Shown here: positions 18,420 to 27,304 of the stretch, piece after piece
Layout: every line of letters begins with the position of its first letter
How positions within the stretch are numbered: the first letter of the stretch is position 1
Assembly: GCF_001428405.1 (NCBI RefSeq)
Contig: NZ_LMSL01000002.1
Span: 252,928 to 311,268, forward strand
Direction of reading: 5' to 3'
Length of the DNA: 58,341 nucleotides
Source: Frateuria sp. Soil773
Lineage (GTDB): Bacteria; Pseudomonadota; Gammaproteobacteria; Xanthomonadales; Rhodanobacteraceae
Notes under the pieces: model-generated
Databases searched by the model: none
Seen by the model: the letters and a program-made list of their open reading frames with translations, nothing else
Told to the model about the DNA's origin: nothing
Made by a program: the position numbers and the translations under genes

Positions 18420-18749
18420 ATGAATCCCACGGCTTCCGACGTCGGCCAGCGTACGATGGGCGGGATCGCCCCGAAGCTGGCCGAGCTCACCGACCGCGTC
18501 CTGTTCGACGATGTCTGGCACCGGCCCCTCCTCGGCCCGCGCGAGCGCAGCCTCATCACGGTGGCCGCGCTGGTCGCGCTCAACCGCACGGAGCAGTTGC
18601 CGTTCCACCTGCGCCGCGCGCTCGACAACGGCCTCGTCCGCGACGAGCTGGCCGAACTGGTCACCCACCTGGCCTTCTACGCCGGCTGGCCCTGCGCCGC
18701 CTCCGCCGTCTCCGCGCTGCGCGCGCTCGACGGGGAGCCGCAGCCATGA
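18420..18749 (+). CDS. Carboxymuconolactone decarboxylase family protein
   Basis: A 109-residue protein of the CMD/AhpD fold: VWHRPLLGPRERSLITVAALVALNR followed by the helix ELVTHLAFYAGWPCAASAV. In AhpD-type members two Cys form a redox pair; only one (in GWPCA) is seen here, so the protein is closer to the decarboxylase-like subgroup, where the corresponding region is catalytic. AAGGAG is well placed before ATG 18420. It overlaps the next gene by four bases (ATGA), indicating translational coupling. Confidence 0.85.
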   Translation: MNPTASDVGQRTMGGIAPKLAELTDRVLFDDVWHRPLLGPRERSLITVAALVALNRTEQLPFHLRRALDNGLVRDELAELVTHLAFYAGWPCAASAVSALRALDGEPQP

Positions 18750-19321
18750 TCGCGATGCAGTACGGCTTCACCCTGCCGGCCGACTACGACATGGCGATCA
18801 TCCGCCGCCGCATCGCCGACAAGGGCCACCTGCTGGACGACTTTGCCGGCCTCGCCTTCAAGGCCTACCTGCACGCCGCGCGCGACGACCGCGAACTGCC
18901 CAGCCGCGACAATCTCTATGCCCCGTTCTACCTGTGGCGCGACGGCGACGGCATGAACGCCTTCCTCGGCGGCGCCGGCTTCGCCGCGCTGGCGCGCGAT
19001 TTCGGGCGCCCGGCCGTACGCACGTGGCTGCCGTGGCAGGCGGAGCTGGCCGAAGACCTGCGCGATGCCGCCAGCGCCACGCGCGAGCGGATCGCCGTCC
19101 CCGCGCACGCCGACCTGGGCGAACTGCGCCGCACCGAAGCCGCCGCCGCGCGGCAGGACCGCGCGGACGGCGCGCTGGCCGCGATCGCCGCCTACGATCC
19201 CGCCCGCTGGACCCTGCTGCGCTTCCGCCTGTGGCCGACCCTGCGCCCCGACCTCGCCCGCGAAGGCCGGCAGCTCTACCGCGTCGGCCACGTCTCGCAA
19301 CCCATCGCACCGCACCGATAA
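18746..19321 (+). CDS. DUF4865 family protein
   Basis: A 191-residue cytoplasmic protein with the family's conserved start MIAMQYGFTLPADYDMAIIR and the segment FYLWRDGDGMNAFL. From memory this matches DUF4865, whose members sit next to CMD and tautomerase genes; the function is unknown. The ATG overlaps the CMD stop codon. No membrane segment or known catalytic motif is visible. It may be an accessory of the small aromatic- or quinone-related enzymes around it. Confidence 0.8.
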   Translation: MIAMQYGFTLPADYDMAIIRRRIADKGHLLDDFAGLAFKAYLHAARDDRELPSRDNLYAPFYLWRDGDGMNAFLGGAGFAALARDFGRPAVRTWLPWQAELAEDLRDAASATRERIAVPAHADLGELRRTEAAAARQDRADGALAAIAAYDPARWTLLRFRLWPTLRPDLAREGRQLYRVGHVSQPIAPHR

Positions 19322-19368
19322 CCGGCCAACCGCTCCACGCCATCATGCCCTCGCCCTCATGCCCCTCA

Positions 19369-19486
19369 CCGTCATTCCGGCGAAGGCCGGAATCCAGTGA
19401 AACATTCCGTGCGAAGCACTCGAAACAGGTTTTGCGTGCTTCGCACGAGTTGCTCGACTGGATTCCGGCCTTCGCCGGAATGACGG
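19369..19486. repeat. Dispersed intergenic palindrome (REP/BIME-like), complete copy
   Basis: Two 29-base arms (19369-19397 and 19458-19486) are perfect inverted repeats reading CCGTCATTCCGGCGAAGGCC onward, ending in CAG/CTG. Each arm also folds on itself (ATTCCGGC-gaag-GCCGGAAT). A second inverted pair, GTGCGAAGCAC / GTGCTTCGCAC, nests inside. The same arm sequence recurs near 24139, 19991 and 44775, so it is a dispersed element. Confidence 0.85.
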
Positions 19487-19519
19487 CGGTGGGGCCGGCA
19501 CCTTCCAAGGAGAACCTCC

Positions 19520-19900
19520 ATGCCTCTCGTCCGCCTCTCCCTGCGCCGCGGCAAGTCCGCCGCCCACCTCGCCGCCCTGCGCAACGGCGTCTACGAAGCC
19601 ATGCGCGAAACCTTCGACGTGCCGGAGAACGACCGCTTCATCCTGGTCCACCAGCACGACGCCGACGAGTTCGACTGCGACCCGCACTACCTAGGCATCG
19701 ACCGCAGCGACGACCTGGTGATCGTGCAGATTGCCTGCCGCGATTCGCGCAGCGTGGCGCAGAAGCAGGCGTTCTACCGCCGCGTCGCCGAGAAGCTCGC
19801 CGCCGATCCCGGCCTGCGCCCCGAGGACGTGTTCATCAACCTGCTGGAAACGCGGGCGGAGAACTGGTCGTTCGGCAACGGCGTGGCGCAGTACGTCTAG
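19520..19900 (+). CDS. Tautomerase family protein
   Basis: A 126-residue protein of the tautomerase superfamily. The second residue is Pro (MPLVRLSLRRGKS), which becomes the catalytic N-terminal base after Met removal. The later part (HYLGIDRSDDLVIVQIACRDSR, then VFINLLETRAENWSFGNG) fits the longer, two-module tautomerases rather than the 62-residue 4-OT. AAGGAG lies 8-13 bases upstream. It follows DUF4865 across the palindromic repeat and probably belongs to the same LysR-controlled group, acting on unsaturated keto acids. Confidence 0.85.
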   Translation: MPLVRLSLRRGKSAAHLAALRNGVYEAMRETFDVPENDRFILVHQHDADEFDCDPHYLGIDRSDDLVIVQIACRDSRSVAQKQAFYRRVAEKLAADPGLRPEDVFINLLETRAENWSFGNGVAQYV

Positions 19901-19938
19901 TGGCTGTTCGCGATCCGCCCATCGGTCCGTCTGTTTTC

Positions 19939-20030
19939 CCGTCATTTCCTGTTCGCCGCCGTTTCCCATCCTCCCGTCATTCCTCACTCCCCGTCATTCC
20001 TGCGGCCGTTGAGAGCCGCTGGGATGACGG
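19939..20030. repeat. Degenerate copies of the GTCATTCC palindrome arm
   Basis: The 192 bases between the tautomerase and cyclase stops contain CCCGTCATT three times (about 19939, 19975 and 19991). CCGTCATTCC (19991-20000) is inverted against GGGATGACGG (20021-20030). They appear to be decayed copies of the element at 19369. No gene is present here. Confidence 0.6.
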
Positions 20031-20092
20031 CTCGCATGGGGATTCGACGGCACCTCACGTGGAGTACTTGGAGATCGGGACGGGCACCCGGT

Positions 20093-21010
20093 TCACCCCA
20101 GCCGCGCCCACGCGCGCACCGGGAAACTGCCCATGCCCTGCGCGCGCATGGGCACGGCCGAGAAGCGCAACCCTTCGGCCGGCAGGGCGGCGAGCGAGGC
20201 CAGGTTCTCCACGATCGGGATGCCGGCGGCCAGCAGGATCGAGTGCGCGGGGCGCCGCAGATCGTCGGTATCGTCGATGTTGAGCGCGTCGATCCCGACC
20301 AGCCGCGCACCTCGGTCGCGCAGGAAGGCCGCGGCGTCGCCGGCCAGGAACGGGCCGCCCTGCGCGTAGGCCGGCGTCCCCCAGTGCGCGCTCCAGCCCG
20401 TATCCAGCAGCACCGCACGCCCGGCCACGTCGACCGCGCCCAGCGCATGACGGTCGATGGCGCGGCCGCGCATGCCGTGCAGACGCACCACCACGGCCGC
20501 CACGTCGGCGATGGCCGACAGCGGCAACACGGACACGTCCGGCTGCCCCGGATAGCGGTGGAACGGCGCGTCGATCGCGGTACCCGAATTGGCCACCATC
20601 TCGATCCGCCCGATCTGGAAGCTCACGCCCGGCGCATAGCGCCCAGCGCTGGCCGCATGGCCGAGATGATCGGCGATGCGCGGCGCCGGCAGCCCGGGAT
20701 ACGCACCCTCGCCGTCGCGCACCACGTGGGAGAGGTCGAACAGGTCGCCGCGCGCCGCATCGCCGCCCGCAGCGGCCGGCGCCCCGGCGCGACGCTTGTG
20801 CGGCTCGGCGACGATCCGCTTGTCGAGGATGCGTACCGCCCCGACCATCAGCAGGCGCAGGTCGCGCACGATGAAATCGGCCAGTTCGTCCTCGCCGATG
20901 TCGTCGCCGTCGATGTCGAGGCGGAAGCCCTGGCCCTGGATGCCGCCGCCGTTGGAAAAGTCGACCTCGAAGTCGAAGCACACCCGCCGTTCGTCGCCTG
21001 CCGCCCGCAT
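20093..21010 (-). CDS. Cyclase / kynurenine-formamidase-like protein with extra N-terminal domain
   Basis: A 305-residue protein. Residues 1-75 (FEVDFSNGGGIQGQGFRLDI and RILDKRIVAEPHKR) form a separate small domain I cannot name. Residues 88-305 match the cyclase family (FDLSHVV start). The family's metal site HxGTHxDxPxH reads N141-S-G-T-A-I-D147-A-P-F-H151, so two of the usual metal-binding His are replaced while Asp and the last His remain. Hydrolase activity of the KynB type is therefore doubtful. The start at 21010 has only weak upstream GGGACG. It is divergent from the LysR gene at 21103 with 92 bp between. Confidence 0.75.
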   Translation of the reverse strand: MRAAGDERRVCFDFEVDFSNGGGIQGQGFRLDIDGDDIGEDELADFIVRDLRLLMVGAVRILDKRIVAEPHKRRAGAPAAAGGDAARGDLFDLSHVVRDGEGAYPGLPAPRIADHLGHAASAGRYAPGVSFQIGRIEMVANSGTAIDAPFHRYPGQPDVSVLPLSAIADVAAVVVRLHGMRGRAIDRHALGAVDVAGRAVLLDTGWSAHWGTPAYAQGGPFLAGDAAAFLRDRGARLVGIDALNIDDTDDLRRPAHSILLAAGIPIVENLASLAALPAEGLRFSAVPMRAQGMGSFPVRAWARLG

Positions 21011-21073
21011 GGATTCGTCCCGTTGCCGTGGTTGCGCCCATCCTGGCCTTGCGCCACGATCAAGCAAAACGAA

Positions 21074-21100
21074 TTTTTCTTTCCATTGTCATAAGAAAAA
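21074..21100. promoter_or_regulatory. Likely LysR operator (T-N11-A inverted repeat) overlapping the regulator's RBS
   Basis: TTTTTCTT (21074-21081) and AAGAAAAA (21093-21100) are perfect 8-bp inverted repeats with an 11-base spacer, the classical LysR box geometry. The region is strikingly AT-rich for this genome. The right half ends two bases before the LysR ATG, so the bound protein would also cover its own ribosome-binding region. Confidence 0.65.
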
Positions 21101-21102
21101 CG

Positions 21103-21960
21103 ATGATCAGCGACCTGGACCTGGTGCGCACGTTTCTGGCCGTCGTCGAGGCCGGCTCGTTCAGCGCGGCGGCGCCGGGCGTGTACCGCTCGCAGGCCGC
21201 GGTGAGCCAGCAGGTGCGCCGGCTGGAAACGCAACTCGGCATGACGCTGTTCGAGCGCGGCCACCGCGAAGTGGCCTTGAGCGAGGCCGGGCGGCGCTTC
21301 CTGCCGCACGCGCGCCGCCTGCTCCAGGCGGGCGAACAGGCGCATCTCGCCGCCCGCGGCATCGAGCGGCGCACGATCCGGATCGGCGTGGCCGACGACC
21401 TGGCCGCTCCCCTGGCGATGCCCGCGCTGGCCGCGCTGCTCGCGCAGGACGCCGCACTCGCGTTCGAGGTCGTCACCGGCGCCACGCGCACCCTGCACGC
21501 ACAACTCCCCGCTCAACTGGACGCGGTGGTGGGCCTGGCGATTCCGCGGCTGGCGGAAGGCGGCGAGCTGGCGCGATTGCGACTGGGATGGTTCGGCCGC
21601 TGGCACGGCAGCGGCAGCCTTCCGCTGGCGCTTTGCGGCGAAGGCTGCCTGCTGCGGCGGCAGGCGCTGGCCGCGCTCGACCGCGCCGGCCGACCATGGG
21701 AGCTGCGCGTGGCCGCCTCGAACATGGGCGTGGTGGAGGCCGCGGCCGCGACGGGCATGGCGGTCGGTCCGCTGCTCGAAGCCGCCGCGCCGGAGGGCCT
21801 GCCTCGCGTGGCCGGCCTGCCCTCGCCCGGCGACATCGGCCTGCGCCTCTACGCCTCGCGGCGCATGGACGAGCGCCTGCTCGAGCGGCTTGCCGCAGCC
21901 ATCCGCCGGCAGGCCAGGACCCGTGCGCGACGCGCGCGGAAGCCGGGCGCAACCGGATAG
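21103..21960 (+). CDS. LysR-type transcriptional regulator
   Basis: A 285-residue regulator. Residues 3-62 form the LysR winged helix (LVRTFLAVVEAGSFSAAAPGVYRSQAAVSQQVRRLE) and the rest is a periplasmic-binding-protein-like effector domain. It is divergent from the cyclase gene, and an 8-bp inverted repeat with an 11-base spacer ends just before the ATG, so autorepression and control of the cyclase are likely. There is no ordinary Shine-Dalgarno beyond the A-rich AAGAAAAACG. The C-terminus is unusually Arg-rich. Confidence 0.88.
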   Translation: MISDLDLVRTFLAVVEAGSFSAAAPGVYRSQAAVSQQVRRLETQLGMTLFERGHREVALSEAGRRFLPHARRLLQAGEQAHLAARGIERRTIRIGVADDLAAPLAMPALAALLAQDAALAFEVVTGATRTLHAQLPAQLDAVVGLAIPRLAEGGELARLRLGWFGRWHGSGSLPLALCGEGCLLRRQALAALDRAGRPWELRVAASNMGVVEAAAATGMAVGPLLEAAAPEGLPRVAGLPSPGDIGLRLYASRRMDERLLERLAAAIRRQARTRARRARKPGATG

Positions 21961-21963
21961 CGC

Positions 21964-22902
21964 TCAGTGCGGCAACATGCCGATCGTGCGCATCCAGTCC
22001 TCGGCCAGGGCGGGCCAGCCGGTGATCGGCTGCGCCGTGCGCCGCAGGCCGAACGCATGGCCGCCGTGCGCGTACAGGTGCATTTCCGCCGGCACGCGCG
22101 CCTTCGCCAGCGCGGCGTAGTAGACCAGCGACTGGTTCACGCCATCGACGTAGTCGTCTTCCGCCTGCACCAGGAACGTGGGCGGGGTCGCGCCGGTAAC
22201 CGGCACGTTGGGGTTGAACCTGCCGTCGTCGAACGCGAGGTGGCCGGGGTAGATCGCCATGGCGAAATCCGGCCGGGCGCTTTCGCGGTCGGCCGCATCC
22301 ACCGCCCCGTACAGCCGGCGCTTGAACTGCGTGCTGGTTTCGGCCACCAGGAAACCGCCCGCGGAGAAGCCGATCACGCCGATGCGGTGCGGGTCGACAT
22401 GCCATTCGGCGGCATGGAAACGCACCAGTCGGATCGTCCTCTGCGCGTCTTCCAGCGACGGCATCGACAGATCGTGGTTGTGGGGACGGCAATCGCAGTG
22501 CCAGTCGTAGGGCGCGCTCGGCACGCGGTACTTCAGCAGTACGCAGGTGATGCCCTTCGAGGTGAGCCAGTCGCACGCCTCGGTGCCTTCGAGGTCGATG
22601 GCCAGCCCCGCGAAACCGCCGCCCGGGAACACCACGACCGCCGTCCCGCGGTTCTGCCCCGCGGGCGCGTACACCGTCATCGTGGGGCGCGACACGTTGT
22701 AGACGCCCGTCACCGTCTTGCCGCCGAGCAGCTTGGTGCCCGTCCTCACCGATTCCGGTCCCGGCAACGGTTGCGCATCGGGCACGGCACCCGGCCACAA
22801 CGCGATCTGCGTGTGCCCGGCGGCGGGCTGCCAGACATCGTTCTTCGCCTGCGCGCCGGCGCATGCCAGCAGCAGGCACAACCCTGCGATCCACGGTTTC
22901 AT
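21964..22902 (-). CDS. Exported alpha/beta-hydrolase esterase
   Basis: A 312-residue periplasmic esterase. The signal peptide ends near AGAQA (about residue 19). The oxyanion segment VVVFPGGGFAG, nucleophile elbow GFSAGG, acid in QAEDDYVD and His in YAHGGHAFG define the triad. It resembles acetyl-xylan and other carbohydrate-ester esterases (BD-FAE/endo-xylanase-type annotations). GGAGAG precedes the ATG at 22902. It ends 4 bases from the LysR stop (convergent). The natural ester is not known. Confidence 0.85.
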   Translation of the reverse strand: MKPWIAGLCLLLACAGAQAKNDVWQPAAGHTQIALWPGAVPDAQPLPGPESVRTGTKLLGGKTVTGVYNVSRPTMTVYAPAGQNRGTAVVVFPGGGFAGLAIDLEGTEACDWLTSKGITCVLLKYRVPSAPYDWHCDCRPHNHDLSMPSLEDAQRTIRLVRFHAAEWHVDPHRIGVIGFSAGGFLVAETSTQFKRRLYGAVDAADRESARPDFAMAIYPGHLAFDDGRFNPNVPVTGATPPTFLVQAEDDYVDGVNQSLVYYAALAKARVPAEMHLYAHGGHAFGLRRTAQPITGWPALAEDWMRTIGMLPH

Positions 22903-23039
22903 TGGCGCTCTCCGCCCCGGCGCGCGGCCGGGTTGCACGATCCGACCGGAAAAATCGGGAATCCCCTGTTTCTCCATCGTGCACGCGGCGACGGGCCTTC
23001 AGCCGTCGCTTTCGTGGATTTTCCCGGGCAGCGGCGCGG

Positions 23040-24341
<1,302 letters not shown>

Positions 24342-24360
24342 TCATACTGGCGTCCCGCGC

Positions 24361-24395
24361 CTCTCGCCTCTCGCCTCTCGCCTCTCGCCTCACGC
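24361..24395. repeat. Heptamer tandem repeat at the 3' end of the haem ABC ATPase gene
   Basis: The unit CTCTCGC is repeated four times exactly (24361-24388) and once as CTCACGC (24389-24395). The last unit overlaps the ATPase stop codon. Read on the coding strand it is a GCGAGAG run, a purine-rich word also seen in the inverted repeat near 52341. Confidence 0.8.
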
Positions 24396-25211
24396 CGGCG
24401 CCAGCATCCATCCATGCCCGTCCACCGCCACGCGCCGCAGCGGCAGCCCGTACACCTCCGACAGCACGCGCGGTTTCAGCGCGTCGGCCGGCGGCCCGTG
24501 GTGCAGCAGCCGGCCGCGTTCCAGCAGGGCCACCTCGTCGGCGTAGCGCGCGGCGAGGTTGAGATCGTGCAGCACCGCGATCACGCCGTAGCCCTGCTGC
24601 GCCAGCACGCGCGCATGGCGCAGCACGTGGTGCTGGTGGGCGATGTCGAGGCTGGCTTCGGGTTCGTCCAGCAGCAGCCAGGCCGGGCCGTCGGTGCGCT
24701 CCCATACCTGCGCCAGCACGCGCGCCAGTTGCACGCGCTGCTGCTCGCCGCCGGACAGTTCCAGGTAGTTGCGCCCGCGCAGGTGCGCCGCCTGCACCGC
24801 CCGCAGCGCGGCGTCGACGATGCGCCGGTCGGCCGCGTCCATGGCGCGGTCGCCGTGCGGGCTGCGGCCCAGTTGCACCACTTCCTCCACACGGAAGGCG
24901 AAACCGAGCCGCACATTCTGCGACAGCATCGCGCGGCGGCGCGCCAGCGCCGCCAGCGGCCACTCCGCCAGCGGGCGGCCGTCCAGCGCGACCTCGCCCC
25001 GCGACGGCCGGCCCAGGCCGGCCAGCAGGTTGAGCAGGCTGCTCTTGCCGGCGCCGTTCGGGCCGACCAGCGCGAGCAGCCGCCCCGGATGCGCGCGCAG
25101 GCTGATGTCCCGCAGGATGGGGCGGCCGCCGGCGTCCAGGTGCACCTCGCGCGCGTCGAGCACGCCGCCGTCCGCGGCCGGTGCCTGGCGCCAGTCGAAG
25201 GGCAGGCTCAT
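24390..25211 (-). CDS. hmuV: Haem ABC importer, ATP-binding protein
   Basis: A 273-residue ATPase of the FecE/BtuD/HmuV type: Walker A GPNGAGKSS, signature LSGGEQQRVQLARVLAQ, Walker B AWLLLDEPEASLD and switch His in VLHDLNLA. The unusually long linker before the signature (HGDRAMDAADRRIVDAAL) is common in HmuV. It powers haem transfer through HmuU. Its ATG (25211) overlaps the HmuU stop by four bases. The gene ends inside a heptamer repeat. Confidence 0.9.
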   Translation of the reverse strand: MSLPFDWRQAPAADGGVLDAREVHLDAGGRPILRDISLRAHPGRLLALVGPNGAGKSSLLNLLAGLGRPSRGEVALDGRPLAEWPLAALARRRAMLSQNVRLGFAFRVEEVVQLGRSPHGDRAMDAADRRIVDAALRAVQAAHLRGRNYLELSGGEQQRVQLARVLAQVWERTDGPAWLLLDEPEASLDIAHQHHVLRHARVLAQQGYGVIAVLHDLNLAARYADEVALLERGRLLHHGPPADALKPRVLSEVYGLPLRRVAVDGHGWMLAPA

Positions 25212-26269
25212 GCCGCCGCCTCGGCGATCCGCAGGCGCAGCAGCAGCCACAGGAAGAACGGCCCGCCGAGCAGCGCGGTGATCACGCCGATCGGCAGCTC
25301 CGCCGGCGCCACCACCACGCGCGCCACCGCATCGGCGGCGATCAGCAGCGTGGCGCCGGCCAAGGCGGAGGCCGGCAGCAGCAGGCGGTGGTCCGGCCCC
25401 CACGCCATGCGCAGCACGTGCGGCACCAGCAGGCCGACGAAGCCGATCACCCCGCACATCGCCACCGCCGCGCTGGTCGCCAGCGCCACCAGCGCGATCA
25501 GCCGCCGGCGCAGGCGCTCGGGCTGGAAGCCGAGCAGCGACGCCTCGCGCTCGCCCAGCAGCAGCGCGTTGAGCGCGCGCGCGTCGCGCGGCAACAGCAG
25601 CACCGGCAGCAGCATCAGCGGCGCCACCGCGGCCAGCCGGACCCAGTCGGTGCCGCCGAGGCTGCCCAGGGTCCAGAAGCTGAGGTCGCGCAACTGGTGC
25701 TCGTTGGCGAGGTAGGTGAGCAGGCCCACGCCGGCCATCGCGATCGCATTGATCGCCACGCCGGCCAGCAGCAGCGTCGCCACGCCGGGTCGGCGGCGCC
25801 CGAACAGGTACACCAGCACCGTCGCCAGCAGGCCGCCGGCGAACGCAGCGAAGGCGACGCCGAACGAGCCGAGCACGCCCGGCGCGGTGGCGAGCAGGCC
25901 GCCGCCGAGCACGATCATCGCGATCGCGCCGAGCGCCGCGCCGGCCGAGATGCCGACCAGGCCCGGCTCCACCAGCGGGTTGCGGAACAGCCCCTGCATG
26001 GTCGCGCCGCTGCACGCCAGCGCGGCGCCGACCAGGCTCGCCATCAGCACGCGCGGCAGGCGCAGCATCAGCACGACCTGGTCGTCGCCCTGCGCCGGCT
26101 GGCCGGCCAGCCAGCGCGCCAGCGCGCCGACCACCTCGCTGGCGTCCAGGCGCATCGCGCCGCTCGCCATGCCGACCACCGCGCTCGCCAGCAGCAGCAG
26201 CGCGAGGCCGCCGAGGATGAGGCCGCGGCGGGTCCAGCCGCGCCAGCGCGGCAGCGCGATGGCGTTCAT
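25208..26269 (-). CDS. hmuU: Haem ABC importer, membrane permease
   Basis: A 353-residue FecCD-family permease with about ten membrane segments. It has the motifs RLPRVLMASLVGAALACSGATMQGLFRNPLVEP and GVIGFVGLLVPHVLRMAWGPDHR, the latter being the coupling-helix region that contacts the ATPase. It overlaps the upstream binding-protein gene by four bases and the downstream ATPase gene by four. Length is typical (about 330-350). Confidence 0.92.
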   Translation of the reverse strand: MNAIALPRWRGWTRRGLILGGLALLLLASAVVGMASGAMRLDASEVVGALARWLAGQPAQGDDQVVLMLRLPRVLMASLVGAALACSGATMQGLFRNPLVEPGLVGISAGAALGAIAMIVLGGGLLATAPGVLGSFGVAFAAFAGGLLATVLVYLFGRRRPGVATLLLAGVAINAIAMAGVGLLTYLANEHQLRDLSFWTLGSLGGTDWVRLAAVAPLMLLPVLLLPRDARALNALLLGEREASLLGFQPERLRRRLIALVALATSAAVAMCGVIGFVGLLVPHVLRMAWGPDHRLLLPASALAGATLLIAADAVARVVVAPAELPIGVITALLGGPFFLWLLLRLRIAEAAA

Positions 26270-27159
26270 CGCCGCATGGCCGCCAGTTCGCGCTGCAGGG
26301 CCAGCTCGCGGTCGGCGTTGCGCGGCCCGAAGCCGAGCAGGGCCTGGCCGTCGACGAACACGATGCGCCGCGCGCGGCCGGCCGGCGTCTGCGCCACGCC
26401 GGGCAGCTTCAGCACGCCTTCGATGCCGCCCAGCGCCTCGGCCCGCTCGCGCATCAGCACGATCGCCTCGGGTGCCAGCGCCACCAGCGCCTCGGCCGAG
26501 ACCGGCTTGTAGCCGGCGAAGCCGTCCGCCGCGTTGACCCCGCCGGCCAGCGCGATCGCATGCGCGGCCGCGGTATCCCGCCCGGCCGCCATCGGGCTGC
26601 CGGAACCGGCCGAGAGCAGGAACACCACGCGTGGATGCTCCGTCATGCCCGCGACGACCGCCGCCAGCGCGGCGTACTCGCTTTCCAGCTTGCCCGCCAG
26701 TTGCTCCGCGGCGCCTTGCCGGCCGAGCAGCGCGCCGATGCGGCGCACCTTGGCTATCACTTCCGGCGGCGTATGCGTCACCGGCATCTTCTCGATGCGC
26801 ACGCCGGCGGCCTGCAGTTGCGCGATCACCTGCGGCGGCCCGGCGTCGGCGGTGGCCAGGATCAACTGCGGGCGCAATGCCAGCACGCCTTCGGCGGCGA
26901 GCTGGCGCACGTAGCCGACGTCGGGCAACTTGCGCGCGGCCTCCGGCCACAGGCTGGTGCTGTCCACGCCGACCAGCGCCTGCCCCGCGCCCAGTTCGTA
27001 GACGGTCTCGGTGATGTCGCCGCCCAGGGCGACCACGCGCTGCGGCTGTGGCGCAGCGGTTTCCGGCGAGGTGGCGTGCAGCACGGGCACGCAGAGCAGC
27101 GCGAGGGCTGCGAGGAAGGCATGGCGAAGGCCCACGACACGCTTCGGCCGGACCCTCAT
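26266..27159 (-). CDS. hmuT: Haem-binding periplasmic protein
   Basis: A 297-residue class III solute-binding protein: a signal peptide (GLRHAFLAALALLCVPVLHA), then RVVALGGDITETVYELGAG and the second lobe from about residue 150. It delivers haem to HmuU/V. The start is uncertain. ATG 27159 lies inside the left arm of a 136-bp palindrome, so the first residues (MRVRPKR) are repeat-encoded; GTG 27135, nearer the signal peptide, may be the original start. The upstream reading frame stays open through the whole palindrome. It overlaps hmuU by four bases. Confidence 0.88.
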   Translation of the reverse strand: MRVRPKRVVGLRHAFLAALALLCVPVLHATSPETAAPQPQRVVALGGDITETVYELGAGQALVGVDSTSLWPEAARKLPDVGYVRQLAAEGVLALRPQLILATADAGPPQVIAQLQAAGVRIEKMPVTHTPPEVIAKVRRIGALLGRQGAAEQLAGKLESEYAALAAVVAGMTEHPRVVFLLSAGSGSPMAAGRDTAAAHAIALAGGVNAADGFAGYKPVSAEALVALAPEAIVLMRERAEALGGIEGVLKLPGVAQTPAGRARRIVFVDGQALLGFGPRNADRELALQRELAAMRR

Positions 27160-27276
27160 CCGCCCTTCGGGCACCTTCTCCCGGAGGGAGAAGGAAAAGC
27201 CGGCGCGATGCCAGGGGACGAATCCCTCTCCCTCCGGGAGAGGGTGCCGGCAGGCGGGTGAGGGTCCGGCCGAAGC
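27141..27276. repeat. 136-bp intergenic palindrome between hmuS and hmuT
   Basis: The 24-base outer arms GCTTCGGCCGGACCCTCATC.. (27141-27164) and its complement (27253-27276) differ at one position. Inside are two self-complementary blocks, CTTCTCCCGGAGGGAGAAGG and CCCTCTCCCTCCGGGAGAGGG. This class of sequence (CCCTCATCCGCCCTTCGGGC) is a known style of dispersed repeat in GC-rich Proteobacteria. It covers the hmuT start codon. Confidence 0.85.
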
Positions 27277-27304
27277 GCGATGCTTGCCGCCAACAATCGC
27301 CCAG

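Noticed and set aside
19369-19486. Palindromic repeat considered as an attachment site or insertion-sequence end
   Set aside because: No transposase or integrase gene and no target duplication is seen; similar arms recur at several intergenic sites, which fits a REP-type element.
24361-24395. Tandem heptamers considered as a CRISPR-like or origin-type iteron array
   Set aside because: Units are 7 bases with no spacers, and neither cas nor replication genes are near.
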